From positions 719,554-783,553 of the forward strand of contig NW_019091453.1 in the NCBI RefSeq assembly GCF_001949145.1: a DNA stretch of 64,000 bases, read 5' to 3'. Origin of the DNA: Acanthaster planci (Eukaryota; Echinodermata; Asteroidea; Valvatida; Acanthasteridae). Below the pieces are notes generated by a model, which saw only the letters and a program-made list of their open reading frames with translations, was not told the origin of the DNA and made no database searches. Shown here piece after piece: positions 49,800 through 63,200 of this stretch (within the stretch, counting starts at the first letter, position 1; the number at the start of each line of letters is the position of its first letter). The position numbers and the translations under genes are program-made.

Positions 49800-50020
49800 G
49801 TACATTATCGAGCCACCTCGGTCGTGTGTAAGGGCGACAGCGACGATACGAGCAAAATGACGTAAGCGTGACGCGACGCACCGTGATGCGACGCGATAAG
49901 AGGGACTGGAAAACACGACGCTAGGGCGCGCACAAAAGCAACGAAGACAGTCAACGGGACGAAGGGAGCCGCTTTGCCGTCGCGTCTTGAAGTCGCGTCG
50001 GATGTTGGAGAAGCCAATAT
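49800..50020. repeat. CpG-rich block with repeated GCGACGCG/CGTCGCGTC motifs
   Basis: GTGACGCGACGCACC, GATGCGACGCGATAAG and, further on in the other orientation, GCCGTCGCGTCTTG and AAGTCGCGTCGGATG occur within 220 bp of otherwise AT-rich DNA. It resembles a degenerate DNA transposon end or CpG island; no transposase frame is visible. The 131-codon minus frame across it has no recognisable domain. Confidence 0.4.
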
Positions 50021-51383
50021 ACTGGGTCTGGAGCCTTCTCTCTAGGTAACGATCGCCGATATGTCGAGATGCAGAGTATGTGCTGTCATTCAACAAAAGA
50101 AAAGAAAAGAAACACAATGGTGTCCAGAATTTCGAATTTTTGGAAATGCCCTTTTTTTTTTAGAACCACAAATGGTTCTACCATTTATCTAAGTTGAACT
50201 AGCACTTCAGGCTGATGTATATTCATTTGAAGTCAGCCACTTTGCCGACAATCGGATTTTCGTTTCTAAACTACAACGGGAAAAACAGGCCAAACACGTG
50301 GTACTCATGCGAGACATCATACGCCCGTCATAGCCGTGGACATGTTTGTCCATGTTCGACAATTATATATTGTTTGCGTCCGTGTTGGAGTCAGTCCAGA
50401 CGAACGCATGTTATTGAGGACTATTCGGCCATGCTGTCCGAGCCTCTTTACCGATATTGAAAACTGGGAAAAAGGTTCTGTTTTCCTGTGCATGCACGAG
50501 AAGAAACTTATTTCCTTGCTTTACATTATCGAGAATAAAGTAAAATTGAAATCGAAAACGGATCAGCATAACATATTTTTTACGTCTCAGCGAAAAACAG
50601 CTGTAACAGGCGACACTTCACTGGACCAGACAGGAATGAACTTTTCAGACAAATTAAAGGCAGTGTTTAAAAAAAAGTCCCATTGTATGAATTATAATCC
50701 AAAGCGTCCCTACTTAGACTTACATGTTTGAAATATCAAAAGGCACAGAAAATCGACTTTGTTTCAACTATAACTCGCACAACATAAAGTCGTGCCTGCG
50801 TGTTGTCTTAACTGACGTATATAGTCAGTGATTACCCAACCATGGTGAGTTTTGTGGTACAACCCATTTTTCATTTTTAGTCATTAAAGTCAACTTGTCA
50901 AGACTAACTAAAGCGAAATAATAATTTACGCTGGTCGTCTAATAAAAAAAGAGAACTTGTCAGTCGTTTGCTCCTTACAAATTAGAAAACTTCTCAAGAC
51001 CCGAGAATATTTTTTCACAATACTGATACGAACTCGATTTAAGATTGAAATCGATCAAGATTACTCACACAAATTCACACTGGGATAGGAGGCTCTTCGA
51101 CGAGAAAAGGATTGTTGATTTTTTAAATGCAAATTTACTCTGAAGGAGGCTAAAAGATTACTCCAGGTACAGCGCCATGCAAGAGAAAATAACAAATAGA
51201 AAGTCCAGAAAACTGAAGGTAGGAGTATGATTTCTCTGCAGATTGAACGCTGACTCAAAGAAAGAATAAAGCAGGGTATTCTCATGAGAAGCAGTAAGTG
51301 GAAAAAACTTTTAGAAATACCCTTCTATTTTACATTGAGGTACTGAAACAATATTATGAATGAGCATGAAGAAACAGTCCAAG

Positions 51384-51430
51384 CTCTCATGAGCACGCCC
51401 CTTTAATCTCTCATGAGCACGCCCCTTTAA
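51384..51430. repeat. Two-copy 23-bp direct repeat
   Basis: CTCTCATGAGCACGCCCCTT plus TAA occurs at 51384-51406 and 51408-51430 without a mismatch, one base apart. Confidence 0.92.
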
Positions 51431-54400
51431 AGGCGCGTAATACATACGATGCGGCCCTGACGACCAAAGTGGTCATCACAGCGGGCCATACCAGTTGAAA
51501 CATTGTCTGTTTATTTCCAAACGGCGGCGACGGTAGAGGCATTGTTCCTTTATTATGATTTCCCTTTTTGGAGGGAAAGGGACCCTACTTTTTTTCTCAT
51601 AAGCATAACGGATAACATTGCGCTGTAGCCAGAGGCGGTATTTTGATATTACTCCACGCCGTCCGCCACCCTGGGAGAAACAGCTGCAGTAATTCTTACG
51701 TCCAGCCCTTGCCAGCGCGCACCAACAACGCGTTACCCATTTCACTCCAGCATGCAATTAAATTATCTTACTTTCCCGCCCTTTTTTTCAGCAGCCAGAG
51801 TTAATTACTGGGTAACGGTGGGTGTCACTGTCATTCTACAATATGAAATGCACTGCTATACATAACACTCGCTGTGGGCCTGCACAAAGTCATGTTAACG
51901 CTCGGCACAGAAAAAGTAATCCACATATGATTAAGCATGCTTTTTCTTCAAATAAAAAAAAACTCTGACGGCATTTTGTTTTAACTTCACCATACGCTCC
52001 ACAAAGAGGTTCAAGAGCGTTCTACGACAGGTACAGCCGGCCCTTCAGCAACCTAAATGAGGATCACACAGATCAACCATATCAAAGCAGTGTAAATGGA
52101 CCTACAACGTAGACAGTGCGACACGCACAACACAGTTACTGCAGATACCGACAATAATTGTCGACAAACACTGGACTAACCGAAAAGACGCTTGGATTTC
52201 GGACACCACAGAAATCGCCGCCACTGTGTTTGCATTCCCAGCGGTGGGTTCTCTGGTCCCCACCTGTCTTCACTTCGCCAAGGTTAAAAGAGTGTCATAC
52301 TCTGTGTTTAAAGAGAACAAATAAATAAATATGCAAGCCAAAATGACACCATCGACCCCTTGCAAAATATACAATTAAGGTGGTCGCGATATGTATAGCA
52401 CGTGCCGATACAGCGGTGGTCTCGGAACGTTACACTGTCCGATTCCGCAGATCCTCAACGCCTGCAGCAAGTTTTCCCCGTGTGATCTTAAAATTGTGAT
52501 AATTAATTCCATGGTCGAATCGATGTGCGCATCCCCCTTCTATGATAGGGACGTTAAACTCGCTACCAGCAAGGTGGTCTTATCACCTTAACATGACAAG
52601 ATGCAACGTCATGCTATGAAGGTTCTAATGGAGTTTTGATTTTTGAGGTTTTCGGATATCGACTTGCCTTTAAATACTCGAAATTCTCTTATTCAAGACC
52701 CACACTGCTGGCTCCTCGCGGGCCAAACCAGATGGGGCAATACCGTGGATATCTTTAAATAAATCAAAGTTGAGTGTACACAGCGGCAGGGGTGCCAAAA
52801 CAAAGACCATTACGAAATGGAAATGCAATTAATCAACAGGTCTATATAAGAACGAACTTTTTATTGGCGACATTTTTGCTGGCTTTGTAGGGGATGAAGA
52901 GGAAAGCAGTAACCAGCTGTACTCGAGATAATCACTCAACGAAGCTATAAATATCGTAAGGTAACTCAAGGGCGGTGGGCGATTACCAAGGATATCTAGC
53001 ACTATCCCTGGGTCTTGGCAACACTGTTTTAAAGGGAAAAAACCCCTCCATTATTGCCACCGATTCATTGTAAACACCCCAGGGTGGTCCGTCCATATTA
53101 GCCCGATATGGATTGTATCTCCACAACACCACTTGGTGATTGTTGTGTCTCCGTGTAAACGTTTATGGTTTGTACTTCTGTACCGTCACCCATTGCCTAC
53201 AGCACCCGACAGCAGAGCAAAATTATGATTGAAGGCTGCACGCATCACTATGTATTGTATTATCTGTGATTATTACACGCTGACAGACGTGAGTGTTGTG
53301 TGAATTAGCTGGCAATCAGGAAATACCGCGATCATGTTACTCGTGTTCGGTTTTGATAAGTCTACCTTATCACACTGCCAAATGAACAGCAACGGGTTTG
53401 GTTTCTGGGAATCTAGCTGAATGCCTATTAGTTTTTTTGAAAAAAGTGTCCCTTAGATAAAAAACTTCAGATTTCCGGGGTTACTACAGGTCAACGCAGC
53501 CGATTTTTGAGCCCCTTGGAAAAATCGAAGCAAACGTGACAGCCCTCTCCCTCGAAATACACGTACATGGGGACAACAGACACTGCATCATCGGATCCAC
53601 ACAATGTCATCAACGGCAAACTAAGGAAAGTAAATATTTAGAGAAAAATCAACAAAGTTGGACTACCCCGCTCTCGTTTTTATTAATCAATAAAATACCC
53701 AACAGCAAGGCCAGTGTTGCGCTGTGTAGCATCCCAGACGACAATTCTGAAGGGGTTGTATTTTTGGCGCCAAATAATGACCGCTCTCGAGCACATTTTG
53801 GCCACCATGTTAAGACTGCGCGGGCCTAACGAGCTGCAAACGTTCAGGTTGCCGCCGCTAGGACGGGTCATAAATCCGTCAGCAGGTGAGCGACATTGGC
53901 GTAAACTCCACTAAAACGCTTCTATTTGTTTTTCACAATTTGAGGTGATTCAGCTGGTATCCCGACGGCTGCGGTGGGATTTTTTTCTTTGTAAGTGGAT
54001 AAGGCACGGTTTATTTCGACTCGACACAAATTGCATGTGTGGTATTTGTAGCGGGCAACCACTGCAGCCATAGTGAAATGCTACCTATTTCAATCAAAAC
54101 TTCAATCAAGTAATATATGCAAAGCCTACAGATATCAATATCGGTATGCCATTGCTTTCTGCAACACCCTCGTAGTTCATATGAAACATCTGTCTGAACA
54201 GGCACGAAAAACCCTAGGATAAGACGTGTGCGAAGACAAAACATCACATTTTGGGGACCAGAAGACACAATACCAGATAAACTGACAAACACGCTAAAGG
54301 GCTATTGCACCCGTTTGTGATGATGGAGAAAACCTACATGATACATTGAATAATACTACCAAAAGCCTAACCACCCAATTCAACTAATTTGTAAAATTGA

Positions 54401-57205
54401 GCTGCGACATATGGGATTAATCACGAGAGTCTCTTCCGCCATTCACCTCGTTTAGAATAGTTTCCTATAGCGTTAAGCCTAACAGAACACGAAAAGGATG
54501 CACCAATCGCATGACATGCCTTCATTCAAAAGGCGGAGGAGAAATCCCCCCCCCGGCAAAAAACAAAAAAAAGTAGCAACCTATAAAACTACTTAAACAC
54601 AAAGAAATCCATCATTGCAAAACGGTGCTGTAATTTAACGGCGTACATATTCAGACAAAACAGCGTCATAAAATGGACCACACCGACTGCCAAACTAAGG
54701 GTTATTTATACTAATTTGTCAAGTCTAATAACATCTACATTCCTACTGTTAGCTAGTCTCTAAACTGAGCGGTGGTCTTGAGACAAACCACACATTTCTC
54801 GGGACAGAAAGCATGACAACTTGTTTTAAATCAAGAACCTTCCCCAAAGCCCTTCTTACAAAGAAAATGGTCCATCGAGGGACAAGAAGTCCTAGCTTGG
54901 CGATCGTGTTTTGTAAATCGCTAATACACCATCAACGATCAAACGTTTTAGGGGAAAAAAGGAAGAGGGAAGGGGATTACGAAGAAAAAAAAGCGAAAAA
55001 ATATTTGCAGTTTCATAAAGCCTGCTGACAGTAGCTCCACACCGCTGCTCTGCACACATCCATCATGCCTTGTTGGTCTTCACAGACGACACGTGATTAA
55101 CATCCGTTGCAGAAAATTACAGAAAAGATACACTGAGCCTGACCTGCTTGGTAGAAAATGACGCTGTCATTGTAACCGCACCGTGACATAGAAAATCTAA
55201 GGATTTGTTTTCATTTTGTTTTATTTTTTAATCCACACTGCTCTTATCAAGGAAAATTAACACTTTACTGTGTAGAGTTGAAGTAGGTCTACTGAACGCA
55301 CCACTGTGTTCGCGTGGATAAAAGCGTAGTTCTCGTTTCTCGCTGAGTAGTTGCACTATAAAACTCGGCAAAGATCTGAAAGACAGTACAGACAGCTGTC
55401 TGGGCAGGAACAGTGACGTAACAACTTACACAATATTCCTACAATGTAGTATACTTTCTTCAATTACCTACGCATCTACAATGTGGAATTATTCATAGTT
55501 TTCAAGTACAACTTTTTTTTTCAAACAATGATAGTCTGGAGGCAAACGGTGATGCCTAAGAAAGGTCACAATATTTCTTAAATGCGAGTGGACTTGCCAA
55601 TTGTGTCAAAGATAATATGGATCGTAACAGGCAATGCAAATATCATTTTTTTTACAAAACAAAGGTAGTTTAACTGTGAACACCACTTCCAATATTGTTA
55701 TTTTAACTATTAGACATAAAAATGATGCATTAGCCACAGAAACCCTTTTCCAAGCAAACCTCAAAATAAACAGAGAACAAATCCAAACCATATCAACTAA
55801 CCACTGAAGTGACCTGAAGTACTGCCATCTCAGTTTCCACGAGGTGAACCAATGTGCCTGTGCAGACTTTCAGCTTGTTTGAAGAATCTTTTTCATTTCA
55901 TTTGCCTCCATTTCAAATAATGCCGTAGGCAGACTAGAGAACTAATTAACAATTATCAGAGCATACGTATTATTAAGCAAACACGGGCAATCTGTTGACC
56001 ATTCGTTCAATTCAAATCCATTGCGCCTTCATTTCTCAATGCTGATAACACATAATTCTACTTGAAGATACATGTTCTTGCAAAGCTTGATAATATTGAA
56101 ATTTGACTTAACTAATCACACCTGTTTCCCCCGATGTTGCCGCAAAAATGTTAGGGTATTCTAGACACTGCACAGTTAAATACAACCCATTACTTTTATT
56201 TTAATCGCAAACTGAATAACTTTCAAGTTGTAAAATTTACAGAGGATAATCTGGCCATGTGTACAGCATCAAAAGTTACAACAGAAATCTCCACGAGAAA
56301 AAAAATGGCAGAAGCTCTAAAGCAAGTTTCGTCTTCATCAGATGCTGGTGGTGAGCTGTTCCGCTTGGCTTTCCAGGGACCGGTCCCGCTGACCTGATTC
56401 TCTACAACTTCCTGTTCTGTACCATTTCAATCCAGCTTACTGAGAGGCCCCACTTTGTGCTGTTCAGTGTGTGAGGTGGACATTTAGACATCGACAGCTT
56501 TGAAGACAGGCACCAGCTGAAGCTTTCACGTGGCACTAAGCATCGTGGTATCCCAAGTTTGTTTGAAGTGCCACGTTAGCCACCCCTCGTGTGACTTCTC
56601 AGTGATAACGCTGCAATTAGAAGGGTTCAGAAACATGCATGAGTAACACTGTCACTGAACACAGAGTTGGTAAGGGAGAATAGGCCTCTGGAACCAGTAG
56701 GGGTCCACGAGGGTGAGAACCATTGAAAGAAGGTGGAGGGGGATTTTTCTTTAACCTTCCAAAAGGCTTTTAAAATTATCTGGCTGTGCTGACTCAAGGC
56801 ATGAGAGCCACCATCTCTGTACCACTTTCACGTCCTCATACCCGGACGTCCAAGAGAAACATCTCAAAGCCCAAACACAGAACAAAAAACTCAGACAGGA
56901 AGAGTGGTAAATCCACACAAAAGTGGACATTTTGTCATTCATTATAAACCCAATTATTATTCATAATTAACAAATAACAAGCTTTAAAAAAATGACAGTG
57001 GGAAAAACGATGGTACTTAAACCACTGTTTCCACTTTCATGAAATTAAAAACAACTTCTCCTGCTAAAATTAGACGAGCTCTATAAAAGAATGATACGTT
57101 TCTACTCTTTTGTGTTGAGTTAGCCAGAAATTTTTGACAAAAAAGCAATGTTCAAAGCATGACCACATTGCAAAACCAACCCCAGAGTCCATGACGGTGA
57201 CCTTC

Positions 57206-60200
57206 TCAGAAGTACTTGGTGCGGTTGAGGGCCTTCTCTGCAAAGTTGTCATCGGTGATTTTGGCCCAGTCCTGGGCCGTCTGGCCAACAACAAAGCCCA
57301 GGGCCCGCTTTCGTTCCTGGTCCTTTTTCTCTTCAATGTCGGCCCAACGCACCTATAGTCATACCAAGAGGAAATTTACCTACTCATCCAATAACAGGTT
57401 TCACTAGAAAAACTATAAAACTGCAATCTTCTGGTAAAATGGAAACACTGGTATATCCAGGAGTGAGCAGCTCAGAGACACTTTGGAATGAACAAACACA
57501 ATTCAGCAAAATCACCCACTGTTCCATGTATCAACGGAAAATAACCTTACATTACTAAACAGAAATTAAAGTGACATGTTTGCCCAAATTAATGTACAGT
57601 GTCAGTCATGGATGTAATTAAAGTATATCTCTGGTTTGTAATAAATAATTGAACAGGTCACACTGAGTGTGATTCGACTACATTTTGGAAACAACCAGCA
57701 GGATTTTAAGTATTGGTTTGCGAATCAAAAGCACTCAGACGGACTATCACATAAACAATGTGTGTTTATATCCCAACTCACACTATTATCCTGAGTGATT
57801 GTAATTCAAAATAGCATACATTAGAGCTTTGGAAGTGTGCAAAGGATCAGCTGGGAAATGTCTGAAAAGGTTGTCTATTTTGTATAATGGATGCCAAAGG
57901 AGGGGAGGGCAAGAAGAATATAATACCCCCTCCTAAAAAAAGGGGGAAAGAGAAGGGGGAAAGAAAATGGAAAAAAAGGGGGATGATGATTGCCAATTTC
58001 CATAAAAATGCCTTGGAACGGACCCATTCTGCTGCTGTTTTTTTTGGTGTGCTATGAGCGCTGCCTCCCCGCTCCCCATGCCCCCTCAGGAAGATCTATA
58101 CCCCAGCTACTTTTTTACTGGCAATGCACATGTTCTCTCTGTTTCTATTCCAGGTGGTATGTAGCCTTACATTTAATGTACATGACCTCTTTTCATTGTT
58201 CTATGTAATAAATTAAAAAAAACAAAAAGATGAAAATGAAAGCATGCTTCGAGCCCAAAACAACATCCAAGACTAGATGGAAAATAATGCCATCAATAAA
58301 TTTATTCAAAAAGCAGAGTAATGATAATGACGGACCCGCTTGGCATTAGGATCCCTGGGAGTGTCTTGTGCGTACTCAGACATACTCAAGAAGTCCTCCA
58401 TACTCTGGACCCGTGACTGCTCCGCCGAATGCTTCCGCTTGTTGTAGGCTCGTACACCATCCAGTTTGTCTGTCGGTGGAGAATGGAGCAAAAAAAAACT
58501 GCAAGCATTGCCAATCCACACGACTACAATTTCAGCAATTCTAAATTACATATGGTTTCAAAAACACCTCGGTAAATATTCTGTTGAAAGCATCATGACC
58601 AAACTTCCTTATGTCAGCAACTGGTTTTTGATAATTTGAGACGCGATGACTTATGGAGATAAGTTCATTTCTTTTCAGCTTCTCGGAAAAAGGTGTTTAC
58701 TGAAAATCTGTGTAATTATTCAACCAACTGTGCAACGTAGTTTGCGATACTGGCCAGGAAAAAAAGGGGCGTGTGCAAAATCATATTAAAATTGGAAGAT
58801 TCAGGAATGTTAGAGTAAATCTGGAAAAACTCACTATGAAATGTACCTTTTGCTTGTTAGTAGCACACACACTGTTCCTTTTCAAATGGTCAGAATTTAA
58901 TACAATGTAACATGGCTGATCGGTATTAACACTCCACAATAGACACTGCCCAGCTTATTACTAAATGTATGCATTCCCCCACTCAAACACAAATCCTTGA
59001 GATTTGTTAGGGTTTCATTTTTTTAAATTCTTTATTAATTTATTTTTTAGGGGTGGTGTAATATGTGACCGGCTGGGATATTCCGTTTGGCAAAATGATT
59101 GGACAGCAGCAGGACATTACAAAGAAGCCAAGGACATCTGCTACTCATTGGTTTCTCCAAAGGCTCCAGATGTTACTCAAAATAGCAATATTATGGAGAA
59201 ATTTATAAGAATCCATATATTGCCTAGAGATGTATATTTACTACTACTTTATACCTGTTATTTTCTATGTCAGAAAATCTGCTGGATTATTGTAAAAATT
59301 AATTTAAAACTAGTTCTGAATTTTACATTTCAATTATTTAATAATTATCAATTACATGAGCATTAGTTTTCAGGTTGAGGTTCAGGACTTAAATTTCAGA
59401 CATTTAATATATTCTGGTAGATCAAAAGGGGCCTTTTAAAACCAAGCCATAGCAAAATTTAGTATGCATATGGGGGTGTGGAAATTTCTACACTGTAAAT
59501 TTAACAAACACTGCATGTCGATAACTGCTCAGGAATGGGCAATCCTTACTTAGAAGGCACTCCCCGGGATGAATTATTTTTCTTCTTTTTTTTCCTACGT
59601 GTAGATGTGAATAAGTAGATGCAATGAAGTGGGTTTACCTCTCATCTAATTTCAGGTAGAAATTTCACCTGCATATCTTGTGATAGATTTTACGACGATT
59701 TTCATTTCATTTATCACTTAGATGGAACAAAAAATTAAAAACTACACACACACAAAACTTAAAACCCTCTTGGTTCAATGCTACCCTGACGGATTAGCCA
59801 AATCTTACCCTCAAAAGAACTGCTGAAAACAGACTCCAGTTTCTGTACATTTCACTTTGCGCAAGTCCAATATTAGCCGCACGACAAAACCAATCAAGCA
59901 AGCAACAGTGACGTTAACAAATACTGTATACAGCATTTGGATGACTGTAAAGTGTCCAGCAGGTGTATTTCTAATTACATGTACATAAAAAGAGATGCAT
60001 ATATTTCTCAAAAAGGACGAACATCAGAAGCTTCCAACGCTAAATTTAATCCTTTCTTTCCTTCCTGTGCAGCTTGCTTTGCATTCCATGTTAACCGACT
60101 GCTCGACTTGTGACAAAGTGACGCACTGCTCGGCTGAAATGTGGCTCCTAGCCTCTCCCTCGGCAAGCCGTGTACTCACCCAGCTTTTCGCCACTCGCTG

Positions 60201-60228
60201 TCTCCCACTTACTCTTCACAAATGCACC
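57206..60228 (-). CDS. YLPM1: YLP motif-containing protein 1, last three exons (partial gene)
   Basis: Exons 60180-60228 (KSKWETASGEKL), 58336-58469 (DKLDGVRAYNKRK ... MEDFLSMSEY) and 57206-57352 (VRWADIEEKK, ALGFVVGQT, ALNRTKYF, stop). Phases 0, 1, 0 agree. The tail matches vertebrate YLPM1/ZAP3, a nuclear protein with a P-loop kinase-like domain that binds PP1; KRVRW, made at the last junction, is its RVxF-type PP1 docking motif. The P-loop domain and the N-terminal exons lie beyond 64000. The donor of the middle exon (GTCCGT) is weak. A purine-rich tract at about 57897-57985 sits in the last intron. Identification rests on motif recognition, not a search. Confidence 0.85.
58301..58335 (-). 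other. YLPM1: Alternative YLPM1 end: stop codon overlapping an AATAAA signal
   Basis: If the weak donor at 58334-58335 is not used, the frame adds nine residues (VRHYHYSAF) and stops at 58306-58308. The minus strand reads TGAATAAA, so the stop codon overlaps a canonical poly(A) signal at 58301-58306. This would make a shorter protein ending KRVRHYHYSAF that lacks the Trp of the PP1 motif and the conserved 48-residue tail. Confidence 0.6.
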
Positions 60229-63200
60229 CTGGAAACCAAAAAATGAAGCCCCAGAAAAAAATATCAACAACTAGCTCAAAAAATCAAAACTCCTGCACAG
60301 GTATGTGCAGGAAAACATTAAAAACGCCACCCTTCCATTTCTCAGACTGCATTTCCACAACACAATTCTTTTGTATTGCACACATGTGGGTTCTTTCAGT
60401 AACCAGCAATACCTTGGGATGGCGTACAATATTGTAATTCATACATACGTGTAGATCTCATTCCCTACGCTAGTCTAATATCACTATTAAAGTGAGACTT
60501 GCGAGCACTGAGCAACACAAGGCTCTGAATTGGGCATTCTTTAGGAGAAGTGAACTACTGAAGGCTCATATTGGTTACTAGAAGGGTTGCCCATCGGGAG
60601 AATTTACAGAATTGAAGTCTTGCCGATCAAGTAGGTCTAAAAATCGTATTGTCTCTGGGAGAGAGTAACGAGCCAATCTTCACAAGCTTCATTTCCATTG
60701 CTCTTTAAAAAAACAACAACTAACTTTGCTGATTTACCCGAGAAATAAGCCAACCTTCAGAACACATGCTTTAAAATTGTCTGAATGTTTATAACTGCGT
60801 GACGATTCCACTGGTGAGTTCTATTTTTAAGCACTCACTGGCAACAATCCAGTACATTCTGTTCATAGTTACTACGGCCTTTAAACTGTTGTACTAATGT
60901 GCGGTACTCTGAATGCCAGACAGCTCGGCCTAATTAAACCCTCAACCTTGAACATTCCTAATAGCTCACCGCAGGGAGCTCTAAAAAGTAACTACACTGA
61001 AAATTACACTGAGGGTCAATGAAAGCACACCAACAAGTTGTTGTAGAAATACTAAAATACTTAAAGTATCAACTCTCCTGATTCTGACAATGAGTCATTG
61101 TGACGAGAAAACTGACCTGACACAAGGCATTTCATTTGTTTCAAGTATATATGTATATGATAACAATGCTATCTGATGTTGGCTGGGCAAGATTCAATAT
61201 TGCAGCGCCACAGGTTAAAACAAAAAGACCGGGAGGTAAAAAGTGGTGTGTTTTCATTGACTTTCTCTATCCTGAATATAATCCACTATGTCAGACTGCA
61301 CCAATTTTGCACTGATTTCCTGCAGTTCTGGTCATGGATTTTTCCAAGCGTGTATCTAGTCTGTACACTGTATTACATGGTCAAGTTCCAGCAGCATCAA
61401 CAACAGATAGCCAGAGTTTGACCGAAGTCTCTCAACTGATGGGCGTTGTTGGAATGGTTCATTCCTACATTTAAAACTGCATCCAGGGGAACGGGTGTAT
61501 CACTAGCTATCAAGGGTATTTTCTATTATTAAAATACAGAAGCTGCAGGGAAAATCCTTTTTGACATATCACCGACCATGCAAGCTGCAAGAATGCGACC
61601 AATCAGAAATTTTGAGCATAGATGGGACTCTGAAGAAATAGTCTGGCTCACTGATCTTCATGTCAATTCCATTGGCTTGGGTGTGAGTAGGACTGTGTTC
61701 TATTATGTGTATTGGTAAACATCTAACAGCAGTCTGTGCTCAAGCTTGACACTAACATTTGGTTGTCTTGTCAACTACCTAGTTTTCCCCTGATTGATTT
61801 CCGTGCTCTGAGGAAAACACTGTGGCGCCATGACCAGGACAGCTTGGAAAACTAATTTCAAAATCTGGAACAGTTATTTCTGTCATCGTTATTCTATTTT
61901 CAGAACTGTTTAAACTGATATACCGGCATGTCACCGGAGAAATACATATCAAAACTGGTAAAGAAGTCAGTCCTTAAAAAAAAAAAAAAAAAAACTTCAT
62001 AAAGGTGTCTGTAAGATACTGGTTTGCAAAAGCCACTAAAAAAGTAAAAAATACTGAGGAATAAAAAAGCCAATGACTATCTGAAATAACTGCATTGATA
62101 GCACACACTAAGTATACTGTACCTCGCTCATCTACCGAAATCATGTGTTCAGGGTTTCATGCTGGATTGTTGTCCTCTTCATGGCTATAGGCTGGTCTAT
62201 GTTAGAGTGGCTCTCCACTTATTTGAAGTATTTTACCACTGTCCGACCGTACATTCCACAGCGCATATAACTACTTTTCCATTTCGAATTTAATCTTTCT
62301 TTTTTTTTTTGGACAAGAACAGACGACATTTCAGCTAAACAATAAGGAAGTTGAGTGATAACTTCCTGTCAGGCTATCTACAATACTCACCTGTTTTGTT
62401 TTTTGGTTTTTTTCTTTTTGCAAACTTGCATTTAGATTCTGGGTATCCATACACCACAGATGTACACCCTGGTTATCAGTGGCAACACATAAATGAATAC
62501 CAAATACTAAAGCAGAGATATGCAAAGTTCACTCACACACAATGCCAATAACTCACATCCCTATAACAACTAACAGGTTTCAATCAAGGTTGAATTGTAT
62601 TAATCCTACTGCGCATAAACTAGAGGACACATCCTTCCAAATTCATATTCACTCAAATACACCTGTATAGACATGGTTAGGTATGTACTACGAGTTCTTT
62701 TATCTCATTCTATTATGCCCCATAATTGTGGCCCAAATACCATCTCACTTGCAAAATTTGGGAAGAATGCTGGGGCAGTAGTCAAGCCTATCACAAGTCA
62801 TCTGGTCATGAGTCAAGTCACAAAGCTATTCCAATGACCTCTGACATAAGCAACCCTTTGTTATTGTTCATCCCCTTACTTTGGACTGGTCTTGTGATGG
62901 ACTGAACTGCAGCCCCGAGGAAGCCCACAACTAGAATAGTTAGCCACAACGTGCTATACAGTAAGCAGCTATGTCATTTCCATGGATTGAGATGTAGGTG
63001 GACACAAGTCACACCCCTGATGAATAAGAAGGGGTGAGATCGGGGGTAATTGAAAAATCTACAAAATATTCAACAGAGGTTTTGAGGGTCCCTCAGCAGC
63101 ATATGGTCTCTGGTATACATTTGTGTCTGCCCCAAGACACCCCTTAAATATCTGTTTCTTCCATTCTGTATCAACCGTTATACACAAAAGCATTATAGCG

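Larger units (their letters stand above)
46847..57205. other. HLX-YLPM1 convergent intergenic region, no gene seen
   Basis: About 10 kb between two genes that point at each other. It contains the HLX 3' UTR and, at the right end, the YLPM1 3' UTR (minus strand), with a possible minus-strand AATAAA (TTTATT at 56195-56200). No exon-like frame with a recognisable motif was found on either strand. Tandem repeats at 47629-47783 and 51384-51430 and a CpG-rich block at 49800-50020 are listed separately. As flanking DNA of a developmental regulator it is a reasonable place for enhancers, but this is inference only. Confidence 0.6.

Noticed and set aside
49722-50117. 131-codon minus-strand frame
   Set aside because: Long only because of the CpG-rich block; composition and residues are not protein-like.
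62331-62525. Possible YLPM1 exon with a strong GTGAGT donor
   Set aside because: The encoded KEKNQKTKQ run matches nothing I know in YLPM1 and no convincing acceptor was found.
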